From positions 496,001 to 560,000 of the forward strand of contig NZ_JACIJC010000005.1 in NCBI RefSeq assembly GCF_014199215.1: a stretch of 64,000 nucleotides of DNA, read 5' to 3'. The stretch is from Sphingobium boeckii. Lineage in GTDB: Bacteria; Pseudomonadota; Alphaproteobacteria; Sphingomonadales; Sphingomonadaceae. Position 1 is the stretch's first letter, and each line of letters opens with the position of its first letter. A model generated the notes under the pieces. The model saw only the letters and a program-made list of their open reading frames with translations, searched no databases and had not been told where the DNA came from. This document shows positions 1-9,546 of this stretch, one piece after another. Position numbers and translations under genes: made by a program.

Positions 1-441
1 GGAGAGCATCCGCAGCTCCTCCAGCGCCGATACCGGCAGATTCTGCGCCTCGTCCACGATCAGCAGCGTGCGCTTGCCGCTGCGCGACTGTTCGCCCAGC
101 ATCCGCTCCACCCGCTCCAGGATCTGCGCCTTTTCCAGCCCGTCGGTGGAAAGCCCCATGCCCTGCGCCGCCATGCGGAGCATGTCGTCGCCCTCGATCT
201 GGGTGGAGACGATCTTGATCGCGGTCAGCCGCGACGCATCGATCGTCGCCATCAGATGGCCGACCAAAGTGGTCTTGCCCGTGCCGATGTCGCCGGTGAT
301 GACGATGAACCCTTCGCCCTGCGCCAGACCATAGCCGAGGTAGGCCATCGCCTTGCGATGCGTGGCGCTGTCGAAATAGAAGCGCGGATCGGGCGTGAGC
401 TGAAAAGGACGCCCGCTCAGGCCATAATGATCGTCATACAT
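1..441 (-). CDS. XrtA/PEP-CTERM system-associated ATPase (N-terminal part, cut by window edge)
   Basis: The first 147 codons of an AAA-type ATPase are visible; the C-terminal part lies beyond base 1. Walker A (GDIGTGKT) is at about residues 50-57 and Walker B (LLIVDEAQ) at about 126-133. The opening MYDDHYGL and the position downstream of the XrtA export genes match the family found in exosortase A loci, which resembles the ExeA/GspA ATPases. The start at 441 is preferred over 447 because a GGAGA sits about 7 bases before 441 but touches 447. It follows the outer-membrane barrel gene by 35 bases on the same strand, so it should be co-transcribed. The energy-dependent role in polysaccharide assembly is inferred from family context. 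Confidence 0.88.
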   Translation of the reverse strand, partial: MYDDHYGLSGRPFQLTPDPRFYFDSATHRKAMAYLGYGLAQGEGFIVITGDIGTGKTTLVGHLMATIDASRLTAIKIVSTQIEGDDMLRMAAQGMGLSTDGLEKAQILERVERMLGEQSRSGKRTLLIVDEAQNLPVSALEELRMLS

Positions 442-476
442 GTGCATTCTCCACGGCCGTCACCGTATCGTCTCCC

Positions 477-2093
477 TCAGAAATCATAGCGCAACCCGGC
501 CAGCCCCGCCGCCGTCAGGCTCGAATCGAACCCTTCGACGTCGCTTGAATACAGGCCGGCGGAGAGCGAGCCGGTCAGCCGCGGCAGGAACGTCCGGTAA
601 TAGGAGCCGGTAACCCCCGCCGCGGTCACGCTGGGTGCGCCCGCGATGCCGCTGTCGAAATGGTTGAGATAGACATTGCCATCCACGCTGGAGACGCTGT
701 CGATCGCATAACCGACATAGCCTTCGGCGGAATAGCTTTCGTCCCTCACGCCATCCACGCTGAAAAAGCCCGCGATCCGCGGTGCGACATAGGCGCGCCG
801 TGCATAGCCGATTCCAGCGCCCAGCGAGAGCGGTCCGCGCGAGGCTGAATAGACCGCGTTGATGCCGCGCGCGCGGAAATTGGCGGTGCTGATCGACTGA
901 AACGCATCATTGAGACAGCCGCCCGCCCCCGCATCGCCAAACACGCAGCCGCCAAAGCCTTCGGTGAGCGGGTTGCGGGGCGGTTGGAAACTGGTCGGCA
1001 GCCGCGCAACATTGTCGCCCAGCAGCCGGCCGAAGCTCTGGATGCCGTCATAGACCGAGATGCGGATCGCCGATGCAGGGCTCAATTGATGGCTGAAGGA
1101 GCCGATATAGGTCGTGCTGCCATAACGCTTGCCCACCCGCGCCTCAAGCTGGGTGCGGCGGCTGGGTTTCCACAGAATCCCCGCATCCCAGATCAACCCG
1201 TCCGTGTCATAGGCCAGCAGACGCGGCGAAGATTTATCCGTGACGAACCGCCCGTCATTATCGACAATCGGAACACCGTTCAGATCGCGCACGGCATCGC
1301 GCTGGCTGATCTCGATATCTTCATAGCCCACGCCGCCGACCAGCGCGAGCGTGCGACTGACCGGCAGCGTGACATCCGCGCGGACGAACTTGCCGTCATA
1401 GCGCTGATCGAGTTGTCCGGCATCCTCGCGCTCCCAAGCACCGCTGACGCCCCAGCCAAAGGGCAGCCCGGTCGCGCCCGGTGCCATGCCGACGCTCGCG
1501 GTGGCGAACTGGCTCACCGAATCGTCATAGAAATCGAGGCGTTCCTGGCCGGCCGGCAAAAACACCGGCGCGCTTTGCTCCACCTTGGTATAGCCAAGCC
1601 GGTAGGCCGCGGTAACGTCGAGCGCGCCCGCCCGCGTGGTCAGCGTCGGCCCGGCATAAACCGCATAGACCTGTGATACATTGTCGATCCTGCCAGCGCC
1701 GAGCAAGGGCGCAGCGCCGCGGATATCGGTGCGCGCGCGGGTCGCAATGGCGCCGGCCTCCACGTTCAGGAGGTTCGGCACGATCTTGACCTCGGCGCGC
1801 GCCAGCCCGCTGTGGACGTCGCTATCGCCCACATCCTTGCGGTAATCGATCCGCCGTTCGTAACGATAGCTGATCTGCGCCTGCGCACGCCGGTTCTGAA
1901 CCGAAGCGTCCACGCCGGCCGCGATCATGCTGTAGGTCAGCAATTCGCCGCCATCGTCCAGTTCCGCGATCAGCACCTGACCCACCTCGATATAAGGCGA
2001 TATCTCCGTGCGGTTCTTGGCCAGCGCTGGTGCGCCCGCCGTCATGACGGCGACGAGGCCACACAGGGCGCGCAGGATGGAAGACAGCCGCAT
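477..2093 (-). CDS. XrtA/PEP-CTERM-associated outer membrane beta-barrel protein
   Basis: A 538-residue protein with a signal peptide (MRLSSILRAL, then an Ala/Gly-rich core ending near ALA), followed by alternating amphipathic stretches and a C-terminal phenylalanine (LRYDF), as in outer-membrane barrels. Size and locus match the outer-membrane protein of exosortase A systems, presumably the route for the polymer through the outer membrane. I chose the ATG at 2093 rather than upstream in-frame methionines because it gives a clean signal peptide and lies one base past the stop of the tyrosine kinase gene (TGAGATG). It lies between the kinase and the ATPase in one operon. The pore function is inferred. 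Confidence 0.85.
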   Translation of the reverse strand: MRLSSILRALCGLVAVMTAGAPALAKNRTEISPYIEVGQVLIAELDDGGELLTYSMIAAGVDASVQNRRAQAQISYRYERRIDYRKDVGDSDVHSGLARAEVKIVPNLLNVEAGAIATRARTDIRGAAPLLGAGRIDNVSQVYAVYAGPTLTTRAGALDVTAAYRLGYTKVEQSAPVFLPAGQERLDFYDDSVSQFATASVGMAPGATGLPFGWGVSGAWEREDAGQLDQRYDGKFVRADVTLPVSRTLALVGGVGYEDIEISQRDAVRDLNGVPIVDNDGRFVTDKSSPRLLAYDTDGLIWDAGILWKPSRRTQLEARVGKRYGSTTYIGSFSHQLSPASAIRISVYDGIQSFGRLLGDNVARLPTSFQPPRNPLTEGFGGCVFGDAGAGGCLNDAFQSISTANFRARGINAVYSASRGPLSLGAGIGYARRAYVAPRIAGFFSVDGVRDESYSAEGYVGYAIDSVSSVDGNVYLNHFDSGIAGAPSVTAAGVTGSYYRTFLPRLTGSLSAGLYSSDVEGFDSSLTAAGLAGLRYDF

Positions 2094-2094
2094 C

Positions 2095-3084
2095 TCAGTC
2101 GCCATAGCCATAATAAGCACCGAACCGCCGCCCGCCCGCCGCCATCTGCACGCCGTTCAGCAGCAACTGGATCGTCTCGCAGCCGGACAGCAGGCCGATG
2201 GCGTCGCGCAGATCGGATTCGCTGGTCTGGTCCGCACGCACCACCATCAGCACCTGCCCCGCGTGCAGCGCGAGCACCGAGGCCGGCGACGCCGCCAGCG
2301 CCGGTGGGGAATCGATGATCACGATCCGCGCGGGATCGTGCGCCAGCAGGCTTTCGAGCACCGCCTGGGTATGCGCCGACGCCAGTTGTTCGGTATCATT
2401 ATGGGTCTGACGTCCCGCGGGCAGCACCGAGAGCCCCGGTATATCGGTGCGGATCACGCAACGCTCCACATCCAGCGCAGGATCGGCGAGCGCATCCATC
2501 AGCCCCGGCCCCGTTTCAAGACCCAGGATGGCCGGAATTTCGGGCTTGGCGAAGTCACCGTCGACCAGCAACACGTCGACATCCTTTTCCGCCGCGATCG
2601 ACAGCGCCAGATTGATCGCGCAAAAGGTCTTGCCCTCATTGGGCTGCGCCGAGCAGACGAGGATCATGCGACCCTTCGGAAGCGGGCCGGCGGCATCGCC
2701 CCGCGCGGCGATCAGCAATTGCCGCTTGGCGATCCTGAATTCCTCGCTCAGCGCGCTCACCGGCGCGTCGGGCACGATGAACCCGGCTTCGGCCAACGCT
2801 TCGCGATCGATATGCCCCGTGCGATCGGCCTTGGGTGCGGGAACCGGAACCGCCTCCGGCTTCGCCAGCGTGAACGGCACTGGCGTCATCGGGACCCATC
2901 TTGGGGCCACGCTTTCCATCCGCACCGGCGGCGCGACGGCGATTGGCGCGGGCTGGGCCTCGACTGGAGGAATCTCGGCTTCCGGCGTAGCTGCGGGCGG
3001 TGCAAACAATTTTTGAAAATCATAGGCTTCGGCCGCGCGTTCCAGCAGCGAGCCCCGCGCCTTCAATGATGTGTGCTTGTTCAT
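2095..3084 (-). CDS. XrtA-associated tyrosine autokinase (BY-kinase)
   Basis: A 329-residue cytoplasmic BY-kinase. The Walker A variant PNEGKT has its lysine near residue 152, the second Walker motif VLLVDGD is near 171-177, and the distal Walker B is RIVIIDSPP. The C-terminus ends in a short tyrosine cluster (FGAYYGYGD), the usual autophosphorylation tail. The N-terminal 100 residues are Pro/Ala-rich. BY-kinases pair with a Wzz-type membrane activator, and that partner is encoded immediately upstream with a 10-base gap. The ATG at 3084 was chosen because the longer in-frame extension would run into the upstream gene and has no kinase-like content. Its likely role is control of polymer length and export by cyclic phosphorylation. 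Confidence 0.92.
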   Translation of the reverse strand: MNKHTSLKARGSLLERAAEAYDFQKLFAPPAATPEAEIPPVEAQPAPIAVAPPVRMESVAPRWVPMTPVPFTLAKPEAVPVPAPKADRTGHIDREALAEAGFIVPDAPVSALSEEFRIAKRQLLIAARGDAAGPLPKGRMILVCSAQPNEGKTFCAINLALSIAAEKDVDVLLVDGDFAKPEIPAILGLETGPGLMDALADPALDVERCVIRTDIPGLSVLPAGRQTHNDTEQLASAHTQAVLESLLAHDPARIVIIDSPPALAASPASVLALHAGQVLMVVRADQTSESDLRDAIGLLSGCETIQLLLNGVQMAAGGRRFGAYYGYGD

Positions 3085-3094
3085 CCCCGCCCCC

Positions 3095-4618
3095 TCACGC
3101 GACCATGCCGCGCTGCACGAATTCGACGAGCAGCAGCAAAGCGAACACACCCGCCAGGCTCCCCAACCCGCCGGCGAACCATAGATTGCGCTTGCGCTGC
3201 TCATCGCGCTCGGCCGTGGTCAGCACGGTGCTGATCGATCCGATCACCGGCAACCCGCTGGCTTTTTCCAGCCGCTGCGCCGTGGGATAGGTGGTGTTGA
3301 GCTGCCCCTTGACGAACGCCGTCGCCGCGCCCGCGCCAATCCCCAGCACCAGCACGAGCGCCAGCAGCAAAGGCCGGTTCGGCGCGGTCGGAATGCGCGG
3401 GCTTGAGGGCGGATCGATCACGCGGAATTTCACCGCGTCGGTATCGCTCTGCACATCGCCGCGCAGACGGACATCCTCGCGATCCTGGAAAATCTTGTCA
3501 TGTTGCGCCTTCAGCACATCATAATTGCGGCTGATCTGCGCCTGTTCGGCCACGATGCCGGGTTCGGCGGTCTGCTTGGCGACGATCTGCGCCAATTCGC
3601 TTTGAAGCTGGTTCTTGCGCGCGTTCAATGCGGCGACATTGGCCTGTTTTTCGGCCTGTATGGTGCGAAGCGAATACCACATCGGGTTCTGCGCGCCACC
3701 GCCGCCGCTCTTGCGTTCGCCAGCCGCCGCCGCGCGCGCCGCGCCAAGCTGATTGCGCAGCGCGATCACATCGGGATGATTGTCGGTCCAGCCTTTGGAG
3801 CGCGCATCGGCCAATTGCCCCTCGATCGTCGCCAGACGCGCGCCCGCCGGGCCGGTATAGGCCGCGCCGGGCTCGCTCGCGGGCGTCGCCGCCATCTGTC
3901 CGTTCACCGTTCCGAGCGCGCTCTGCGCCGCGGCGAGGTTCGAATCCACCTGCACCAATTCGGCGCGCGCCGCGCTCATCCGATCACTCACCGATCCGGT
4001 GCCGGGCAGCAGGTCCATGAACTGCTGATCGAACGCCATGCGCTTCTGCTCGGCCTCCTGAAGCTGCTTTTCGCGCTGGGCGAGCTGCGTATCGAGGAAG
4101 CGCAGCGTCTGCGCGGTGTCGTTGCGATTGCCCGTGATATTCTCCTCGACGAAGATATCGATCAGCTTTTGCACCACATCATGAGACAGTCTGGCATTGT
4201 CGGCGTCGGACAGGCCCGGCATCGCAACGGCTGCGGTGATCGTGAACAGATTGTCCTGCAGCGAATCCACGCGGATCCCTTCGGCCAGCTTGGTCACCAT
4301 CTCGGCCACATCGCGATCGCTCGCTACATGATGAGCGAGGTCGGTGCCGCGCACCACCTTCTCCAGATTGACCCCGGAACCCAGCGTCTGGCGAACCCGG
4401 TCCACCTCCTGCTGTTGCTGCACCGGGGTGATCCCAATCGAATCCGGCAGGATCGGGCGCTGCACGAAGATGCGCGCCTGCGATTCATAGGCATTGGGGA
4501 TCATCGAGACGATCAGCCAGCCGGCCAGGCACACCGCCCAGCCTACCGCCAGCGCCAGCCAGCGGCGTTGCCAGATCCCGTGGAGCACGATCCGGAACTC
4601 GTCATACAGACCGTTCAT
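3095..4618 (-). CDS. XrtA system polysaccharide chain-length determinant (Wzz-type)
   Basis: A 507-residue inner-membrane protein. One membrane helix lies near residues 20-38 and a second near 460-485, enclosing a long periplasmic domain rich in Gln/Glu/Ala heptads that should form coiled coils. This is the polysaccharide co-polymerase layout. It sits directly between the export lipoprotein (3 bases away) and the tyrosine kinase (10 bases away), its expected partners. It should set the polymer chain length and activate the kinase from the membrane. The start MNGLYDEF is the first in-frame ATG and places the first helix normally. Confidence 0.92.
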   Translation of the reverse strand: MNGLYDEFRIVLHGIWQRRWLALAVGWAVCLAGWLIVSMIPNAYESQARIFVQRPILPDSIGITPVQQQQEVDRVRQTLGSGVNLEKVVRGTDLAHHVASDRDVAEMVTKLAEGIRVDSLQDNLFTITAAVAMPGLSDADNARLSHDVVQKLIDIFVEENITGNRNDTAQTLRFLDTQLAQREKQLQEAEQKRMAFDQQFMDLLPGTGSVSDRMSAARAELVQVDSNLAAAQSALGTVNGQMAATPASEPGAAYTGPAGARLATIEGQLADARSKGWTDNHPDVIALRNQLGAARAAAAGERKSGGGGAQNPMWYSLRTIQAEKQANVAALNARKNQLQSELAQIVAKQTAEPGIVAEQAQISRNYDVLKAQHDKIFQDREDVRLRGDVQSDTDAVKFRVIDPPSSPRIPTAPNRPLLLALVLVLGIGAGAATAFVKGQLNTTYPTAQRLEKASGLPVIGSISTVLTTAERDEQRKRNLWFAGGLGSLAGVFALLLLVEFVQRGMVA

Positions 4619-4621
4619 CGA

Positions 4622-5269
4622 TCAGAATGCGCTTTCGGGAATGATGATCACATCGCCCGGCTCAAGCCGCACATTGGATCTGGAATCGCCATCCTTCAGC
4701 AATTTGCCGATCCGCAGCGAATATTCCTTCTGTGCGCCCACCGCCTTGTCGAACCGGATCAGCCGCGCGCGGTTTCCGGCGGCATATTCGGACAGACCTC
4801 CCACAGCGATCATCGCGTCCAGCAGCGTCATGTTGGCGCGATAGGGGATGGAGGCGGGTTTCTCTGTGGCGCCGACGATGCGCACCTGCTGCGAAAACGT
4901 GCCCGAAAAATTGTCCACGATGACGGACACCAACGGATCCTTGATATATTCGGACAGCGCGATCTTCAGATCAGCGGAGAGCATCGCCGGGGTCTTGCCG
5001 ACAGCGGGCATATCCGTGATCAGCGGGGTGGTGATGCGGCCATCGGGACGGACCTGGACCTTCGCGCCCAATTCGGGATTGCGCCAGACGAAGATGGTGA
5101 GCTGATCCAGCGGTCCGATCAGATAATCCTCGCCCGGACCTTCCTGCAGCGAAACGAATTGCGCGGGGGGCAATTGCGGGCTGTTTCCGCCCGAAGCGCA
5201 GCCCGACAGGCTGATCGCCGCAAGGCTCGTCCCGAGCAGCAGCTTCGAAATCCCCGTTTTCAAACGCAT
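4622..5269 (-). CDS. XrtA system exopolysaccharide export lipoprotein (Wza-like)
   Basis: A 215-residue lipoprotein. The signal peptide ends in the lipobox LSGC (Cys about residue 25), followed by a polysaccharide export domain (about 45-130, with YLIGPLDQL and VRPDGRI) and an SLBB-like segment toward the end (LEPGDVIIIPE). These features define the short Wza-type outer-membrane exporters of exosortase loci. It is the first gene of the leftward operon export, chain length, kinase, barrel, ATPase, so the 138-base gap upstream should contain the operon promoter. I could not fix that promoter by eye. Confidence 0.92.
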   Translation of the reverse strand: MRLKTGISKLLLGTSLAAISLSGCASGGNSPQLPPAQFVSLQEGPGEDYLIGPLDQLTIFVWRNPELGAKVQVRPDGRITTPLITDMPAVGKTPAMLSADLKIALSEYIKDPLVSVIVDNFSGTFSQQVRIVGATEKPASIPYRANMTLLDAMIAVGGLSEYAAGNRARLIRFDKAVGAQKEYSLRIGKLLKDGDSRSNVRLEPGDVIIIPESAF

Positions 5270-5407
5270 CGCCTCACACCTTCTCGCGCGCCCGCCCGTG
5301 CCGGATCGCGCAGAAAATGCGGAGGCGCGGCGGGCAGAGTCTCCAGCGCGCTATCGCGGAAATAGGTGAAAATAGTGTTAGGATGGGCCTGTGGACGACC
5401 GTCAGGG

Positions 5408-6640
5408 TCAGCCGCCGAGCAGGATTTCCGGGGCCGGACCATGGCCCAGAAAGGCCGATGGGCTGGCGCTGGCGCCATAAGCGCCGGCCATGAACACCGC
5501 GATCACATCACCCACATCGGCGCGCGGCAACGCGATCTGGTCACCCAGCTTGTCGAGCGGGGTGCACAGGCAGCCCACCACGGTCGCCGTCTCCTCCGCC
5601 GGCGCACCAAAGCGGCTGGCGACCGCGATCGGATAATTGCGCCGTACCACGGTTCCGAAATTGCCAGACGCGGCCAATTGATGATGCAGCCCGCCGTCCG
5701 TGACCAGGAAAGTCTCCCCCTGGCTTTGCTTCCGGTCGATGACCCGCGTCAGGTAAACGCCACATTCGCCCACCAGCCAGCGCCCGAGTTCGATTGCGAA
5801 TCCGGTGTCCGCCAGCACCGCCGGACGCGCCGCCAGCGCGCCGCCCAGGGCAGCGCCGATCCGTGCGATATCCAGTGGCTGTTCCTTCGCGAAATAGGGA
5901 ATGCCGAACCCCCCACCCAGATTGAGATGCGGCGGCGAGGCCCCCGCCTCGTCCGCGAGCCGTGCGGCCAGAGCCAGCGTGGCGGCCTGCATTTCGATGA
6001 TCGCATCGGGATCCAGCGCCTGCGAACCGCTATAGATATGAAAGCCGCGCCAGTCCGCGCCTTCGGCCATGATTTGTCGCACCAGCGCAGCCACTTGCGG
6101 GGAATCGACGCCAAAGGCGGTCGCCCTGCCGCCCATGCGCATCCCCGATCCTTTAAGCTCGAAATCGGGATTGACGCGGATCGCCATTTTTGCGCGCCGG
6201 CCCATGCGTTGCATGATGGCCAGCGTGCGCGCCGCCTCGCCCGCGGATTCGCAATTGAGAGTCACCCCGGCCGCGATCGCGGCTTCCAATTCGGCATCGC
6301 GCTTGCCCGGTCCGGCGAACGACATATGCGCCGGATCCGCGCCACATTGGATCGCCAGCCGCATCTCGCCGATCGAGGCCACGTCGATCCCGTCTGCCAG
6401 CGCGCTCATCGCGGTCACCAACGGCGAAAAGGGATTGGCCTTCATCGCATAATGCAGGGACAATTCGGGCGGCATCGCAGCGCGGAGGGCGGCAAAGCGC
6501 GCTCGAACGATCTGGAAATCGTAAACGAACAGCGGCGTCTCGCCCGCCGCTGCGATGATTGCTGATGCGGGCTGTCCACCGATCAGAAGTTCGTCATTCA
6601 ATGCTTTAAAATCAGACGGAATAGTGCCCATCGGCTTCAT
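5408..6640 (-). CDS. PLP-dependent decarboxylase, exosortase A system-associated
   Basis: A 410-residue fold-type III decarboxylase related to diaminopimelate decarboxylase and ornithine/arginine decarboxylases. The PLP lysine is in YAMKANP (about K67), the phosphate-binding glycine loop is GGGFGIP, and the second-domain segment is LVTDGGLHH. Such enzymes are found next to acyl ligases in exosortase A loci. The ATG at 6640 shares ATGA with the ligase stop, indicating translational coupling; MGTIPS at 6631 is an alternative. I infer that it makes an amine or amino-acid derivative used to decorate the polysaccharide, but its substrate cannot be read from the sequence. Confidence 0.9.
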   Translation of the reverse strand: MKPMGTIPSDFKALNDELLIGGQPASAIIAAAGETPLFVYDFQIVRARFAALRAAMPPELSLHYAMKANPFSPLVTAMSALADGIDVASIGEMRLAIQCGADPAHMSFAGPGKRDAELEAAIAAGVTLNCESAGEAARTLAIMQRMGRRAKMAIRVNPDFELKGSGMRMGGRATAFGVDSPQVAALVRQIMAEGADWRGFHIYSGSQALDPDAIIEMQAATLALAARLADEAGASPPHLNLGGGFGIPYFAKEQPLDIARIGAALGGALAARPAVLADTGFAIELGRWLVGECGVYLTRVIDRKQSQGETFLVTDGGLHHQLAASGNFGTVVRRNYPIAVASRFGAPAEETATVVGCLCTPLDKLGDQIALPRADVGDVIAVFMAGAYGASASPSAFLGHGPAPEILLGG

Positions 6641-8169
6641 GATCCATGCTCCCGCTTGATCGCCGCCCGATCGAGCTTGCCGTTCGGATTGCGCGGCAAG
6701 GCGTTCAGCAGCAAGATGCGCGCCGGCACCATATAGCCCGGCAGTTCGGCCTTCATAGCGCGCAGCAGCCGTTCCTCTGCGTCCGTCATGGACAGCGCGG
6801 GCCGCGCGACCAGCAGGATCGCCTGCCCCAGCCGGACATCGGGCACGCCCAGCGCGACCGCCTCGGACACCGCACCCGTGGCGATCGCGGCCTCCTCGAC
6901 CTCGGTGGGGCTCACCCGATTGCCCGATGTCTTGATCATCTCATCCGCACGCGCGACGAAGCTCAACAACCCGTCGCGGCGCCGCACCGCGCGGTCGCCG
7001 GAATAGACGGCCATCCCGCCTTCCCTGGAAAAAGCGGGCGCTGGCTTGAACCGTTCGGCGGTGCGTTCGGGATCGTTCCAATAGCCCTGCGCCACCAAAG
7101 GGCCGGCATGAACCAGCTCGCCTGGCTCGTCATCCGCGGTTTCGCTGCCATCGGGGCGAACGATCATCACCTCGGCAAAGGGGATCGCCTTGCCCATGCC
7201 GGCGGGATGCCTATCCACCAGCGCGGGATCGAGATAGGTGGATCGAAACGCCTCGGTCAGGCCATACATCAGATAAAGATCGGCCTGGCTGAACAGCGTG
7301 CGCAATTTGCGGACCAGCGGCACCGGCACGGCTCCGCCCGAATTGGTCAGGCGCCTGAGCCGCGTCGCGGTCTCCGGCGGCCATTCGGCTTCGGCCAATT
7401 GCACCCAGAGCGGCGGCACACCTGCAAGCGTGGTGATCTCGTGACGCTCGACCGCCTTGATCACGTCGCGCGGGGTGAGATAATCGAGCGGCGTCGCGCA
7501 CCCACCCGCCGCCCAGGTGGAGAGCAATTGCGACTGGCCATAATCGAAACTGAACGGCAGCACGGCCAGCACCCGGTCCTGCGGCGTCAGCCTGAGATAA
7601 TGTGCCACGCTCTGCGCCCCGAGCCAGAGATTGGCATGGCTCAGCATTACGCCCTTGGGTCGCCCAGTCGATCCGGAGGTATACAATATTTCAACCAGTT
7701 CAGACGGGTCTCTGGCAGAATATGGCAAGCAATTATCCCCGACCAGCGAGGCGTCGTGCTCGTCGACGATGCGCCCATCATGAAGATCTCCGGCGTCCAG
7801 CGTCTCCGCGCGTACCGCCCCCGTCACCAGCAATCGCGCCCCGCTATCGGCCATGATATGCGCGACCTGTGCGCGCTTAAGCAGCGGATTGATCGGTACA
7901 TAGACCAGCCCCGCCCGTGCGCAGGCCAGCGGCAAGAGGCACGCCATGCGCGTCTTGGGCAACCATGCCCCCACGCGGTCTCCGGGTTTCATGCCCTGCG
8001 CCAGCAGTCCGTGCGCCAAGCGGCCCAGCGATTCGTGCAATGCAGCATAGCTGATCGTCCCGAAACGGGCCGAAATTGCAGGCGCATCGCCGCGATTGGC
8101 GTCAATCAGATGGTCCAATGGCCTGGGATCGCGGCTGGGGGCTTGCACTGTGGCTCCATTATGCGTCAT
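6637..8169 (-). CDS. Acyl-CoA ligase (AMP-forming), exosortase A system-associated
   Basis: A 510-residue ANL-superfamily adenylating enzyme. The ATP-binding P-loop LYTSGSTGRPKG is at about residues 162-173. The YGLTEAF motif lies mid-protein, and the C-terminal catalytic lysine lies in NPNGKLDR near residue 500. It activates a carboxylate as acyl-AMP and could load it onto the acyl carrier protein encoded divergently at 9274. It overlaps the decarboxylase by four bases. Its start is only 23 bases from the start of the divergent GNAT-like gene, so regulatory sites must lie inside coding sequence or the true start is the GTG at 8148. Confidence 0.9.
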   Translation of the reverse strand: MTHNGATVQAPSRDPRPLDHLIDANRGDAPAISARFGTISYAALHESLGRLAHGLLAQGMKPGDRVGAWLPKTRMACLLPLACARAGLVYVPINPLLKRAQVAHIMADSGARLLVTGAVRAETLDAGDLHDGRIVDEHDASLVGDNCLPYSARDPSELVEILYTSGSTGRPKGVMLSHANLWLGAQSVAHYLRLTPQDRVLAVLPFSFDYGQSQLLSTWAAGGCATPLDYLTPRDVIKAVERHEITTLAGVPPLWVQLAEAEWPPETATRLRRLTNSGGAVPVPLVRKLRTLFSQADLYLMYGLTEAFRSTYLDPALVDRHPAGMGKAIPFAEVMIVRPDGSETADDEPGELVHAGPLVAQGYWNDPERTAERFKPAPAFSREGGMAVYSGDRAVRRRDGLLSFVARADEMIKTSGNRVSPTEVEEAAIATGAVSEAVALGVPDVRLGQAILLVARPALSMTDAEERLLRAMKAELPGYMVPARILLLNALPRNPNGKLDRAAIKREHGS

Positions 8170-8192
8170 CGCATCAGCGGGGAGATAGCGTC

Positions 8193-9236
8193 TTGTGGGT
8201 CAAAGGTGAATATTTCGATCAGTTCGACGCCGCGGCCCTGGCCGCGCGCGGCCTGCTCGATCGTGACGCCCAACCCGAAATGTTCGATCGGCTCGCCTGG
8301 TTTCGCGCCACATGGGCGCATATCGCTCCCGGCATCAGCCCGCTCATCGTCCGCGCGGTCAGCGAAAAGGCACAGGCCTGGCTGTTCTTCGCGCGACAGG
8401 CCGATGGCTCGCTCACCGCACTTTCAAGCTGGTATACGCTCGCCTTCTGTCCGGTTTACAGCGGCGCGCCCGATGATGTGGTGAAGCTGCGCCTGCTCAC
8501 CGCCATTGCCAAGAGGATGCGCCACCCCGCGATGAAAATCGGCTGCATCGCGCTGCGCCCGGTTCCCGTGGAAGATGGCACGGCCGCATTGATCGCCAAG
8601 GCCTTCGTGCGTGCCGGCTGGGGCGCGACCCGCTCGCCCGCCACGGTGAACTGGATCGCCGATCTGACGGACAAGGATTTCGAGACCTATTGGGCCGAAC
8701 GACCCGGCCAGGTCCGCAGCACGGTCGGCCGCAAGGGGCCGAAGACGCAGATGGAAATCACCATCTTCGACCGGTTCGATGAGCCGGCCTGGGCGGATTA
8801 TGAAGCGGTCTATGCGACAAGCTGGAAACCCGAAGAGGGATCGCCCGCCTTCGTGCGCGCCATGGCGGAGAGCGAAGGCTCGGCGGGCACTTTGCGGCTG
8901 GGCATCGGCAAGATCGCGGGCGAGGCGGTAGCAGCGCAACTCTGGACCGTGGAGAACGGAAAAGCGATCATTCACAAGCTCGCTTATGCCGAAGCCGCCA
9001 CCGAACTCTCACCCGGCACCTTGCTCAGCCATGCGATGTTCAAGCGCGCGATCGAGCAGGATCAGGTGACCATGATCGACTATGGCACGGGCGATGACGG
9101 CTACAAGGCCGGCTGGATGGACCGCGCCCGCCCGCTCGAACAGATCAGCCTGTTCAACCTCCGTCGCGCCTCCGGATTGATCGGCTATGCGCGGGAACGG
9201 CTTTCCGGCCTTGTCCGCCGCGCGCCGGTCGATTAG
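8193..9236 (+). CDS. GNAT/FemAB-like acyltransferase in the XrtA locus
   Basis: A 347-residue protein with an acetyltransferase-like second half. LRLGIGKIAGEAVAAQLWTV and the IHKLAYAEAA...SPGTLL...IDYGTGDDGYK segment match the BioF2/FemAB-type GNAT pattern of cofactor binding and product release. The start is taken as TTG at 8193, with a GGGGAGA about 7 bases before it, because the longer ATG start at 8076 would run 94 bases into the divergent ligase gene. Lying just before an acyl carrier protein, it is a candidate transferase moving an acyl or aminoacyl group from carrier to sugar polymer. That role is inferred, and the exact family is not certain. Confidence 0.78.
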   Translation: MWVKGEYFDQFDAAALAARGLLDRDAQPEMFDRLAWFRATWAHIAPGISPLIVRAVSEKAQAWLFFARQADGSLTALSSWYTLAFCPVYSGAPDDVVKLRLLTAIAKRMRHPAMKIGCIALRPVPVEDGTAALIAKAFVRAGWGATRSPATVNWIADLTDKDFETYWAERPGQVRSTVGRKGPKTQMEITIFDRFDEPAWADYEAVYATSWKPEEGSPAFVRAMAESEGSAGTLRLGIGKIAGEAVAAQLWTVENGKAIIHKLAYAEAATELSPGTLLSHAMFKRAIEQDQVTMIDYGTGDDGYKAGWMDRARPLEQISLFNLRRASGLIGYARERLSGLVRRAPVD

Positions 9237-9273
9237 GGGACGCGCAGATAAGCATAAGCCAAGGGGTTCGCGC

Positions 9274-9546
9274 GTGGGTTCTGATGATGCGGCGCTGGTC
9301 GAGCAGACGGTGAGATCCGTGTTGCGCGACGTTCTGGGGATCAGCGAAGCCCGCGCAGCGGGTTTCGCTGCCGATACGCCGCTCTTCGGCGCGGTCCCCG
9401 AGCTTGATTCCATGGCCGTCGCCGGGCTGCTGACCGAGATTGAGGATCGTCTGGGGATCATCATCGACGATGATGAGGTGGATGGAGAAATGCTCGAAAC
9501 CTTCGGCAATCTGGTCACCTTTGCGCGCGACAAGGCGCTGGGGTGA
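9274..9546 (+). CDS. Acyl carrier protein (XrtA locus)
   Basis: A 90-residue acidic carrier protein. The phosphopantetheine site is the Ser in PELDSMAVAG (about S46), followed by the helix LLTEIEDRLGI, typical of ACP/PCP domains. The start is GTG at 9274, with AAGGGG about 7 bases upstream; a longer frame reaching back to 9187 has no ACP-like content. Its stop overlaps the GTG of the next gene (GTGA). It is presumably loaded by the acyl ligase encoded divergently and used by the GNAT-like protein and hydrolases beside it. Confidence 0.9.
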   Translation: MGSDDAALVEQTVRSVLRDVLGISEARAAGFAADTPLFGAVPELDSMAVAGLLTEIEDRLGIIIDDDEVDGEMLETFGNLVTFARDKALG

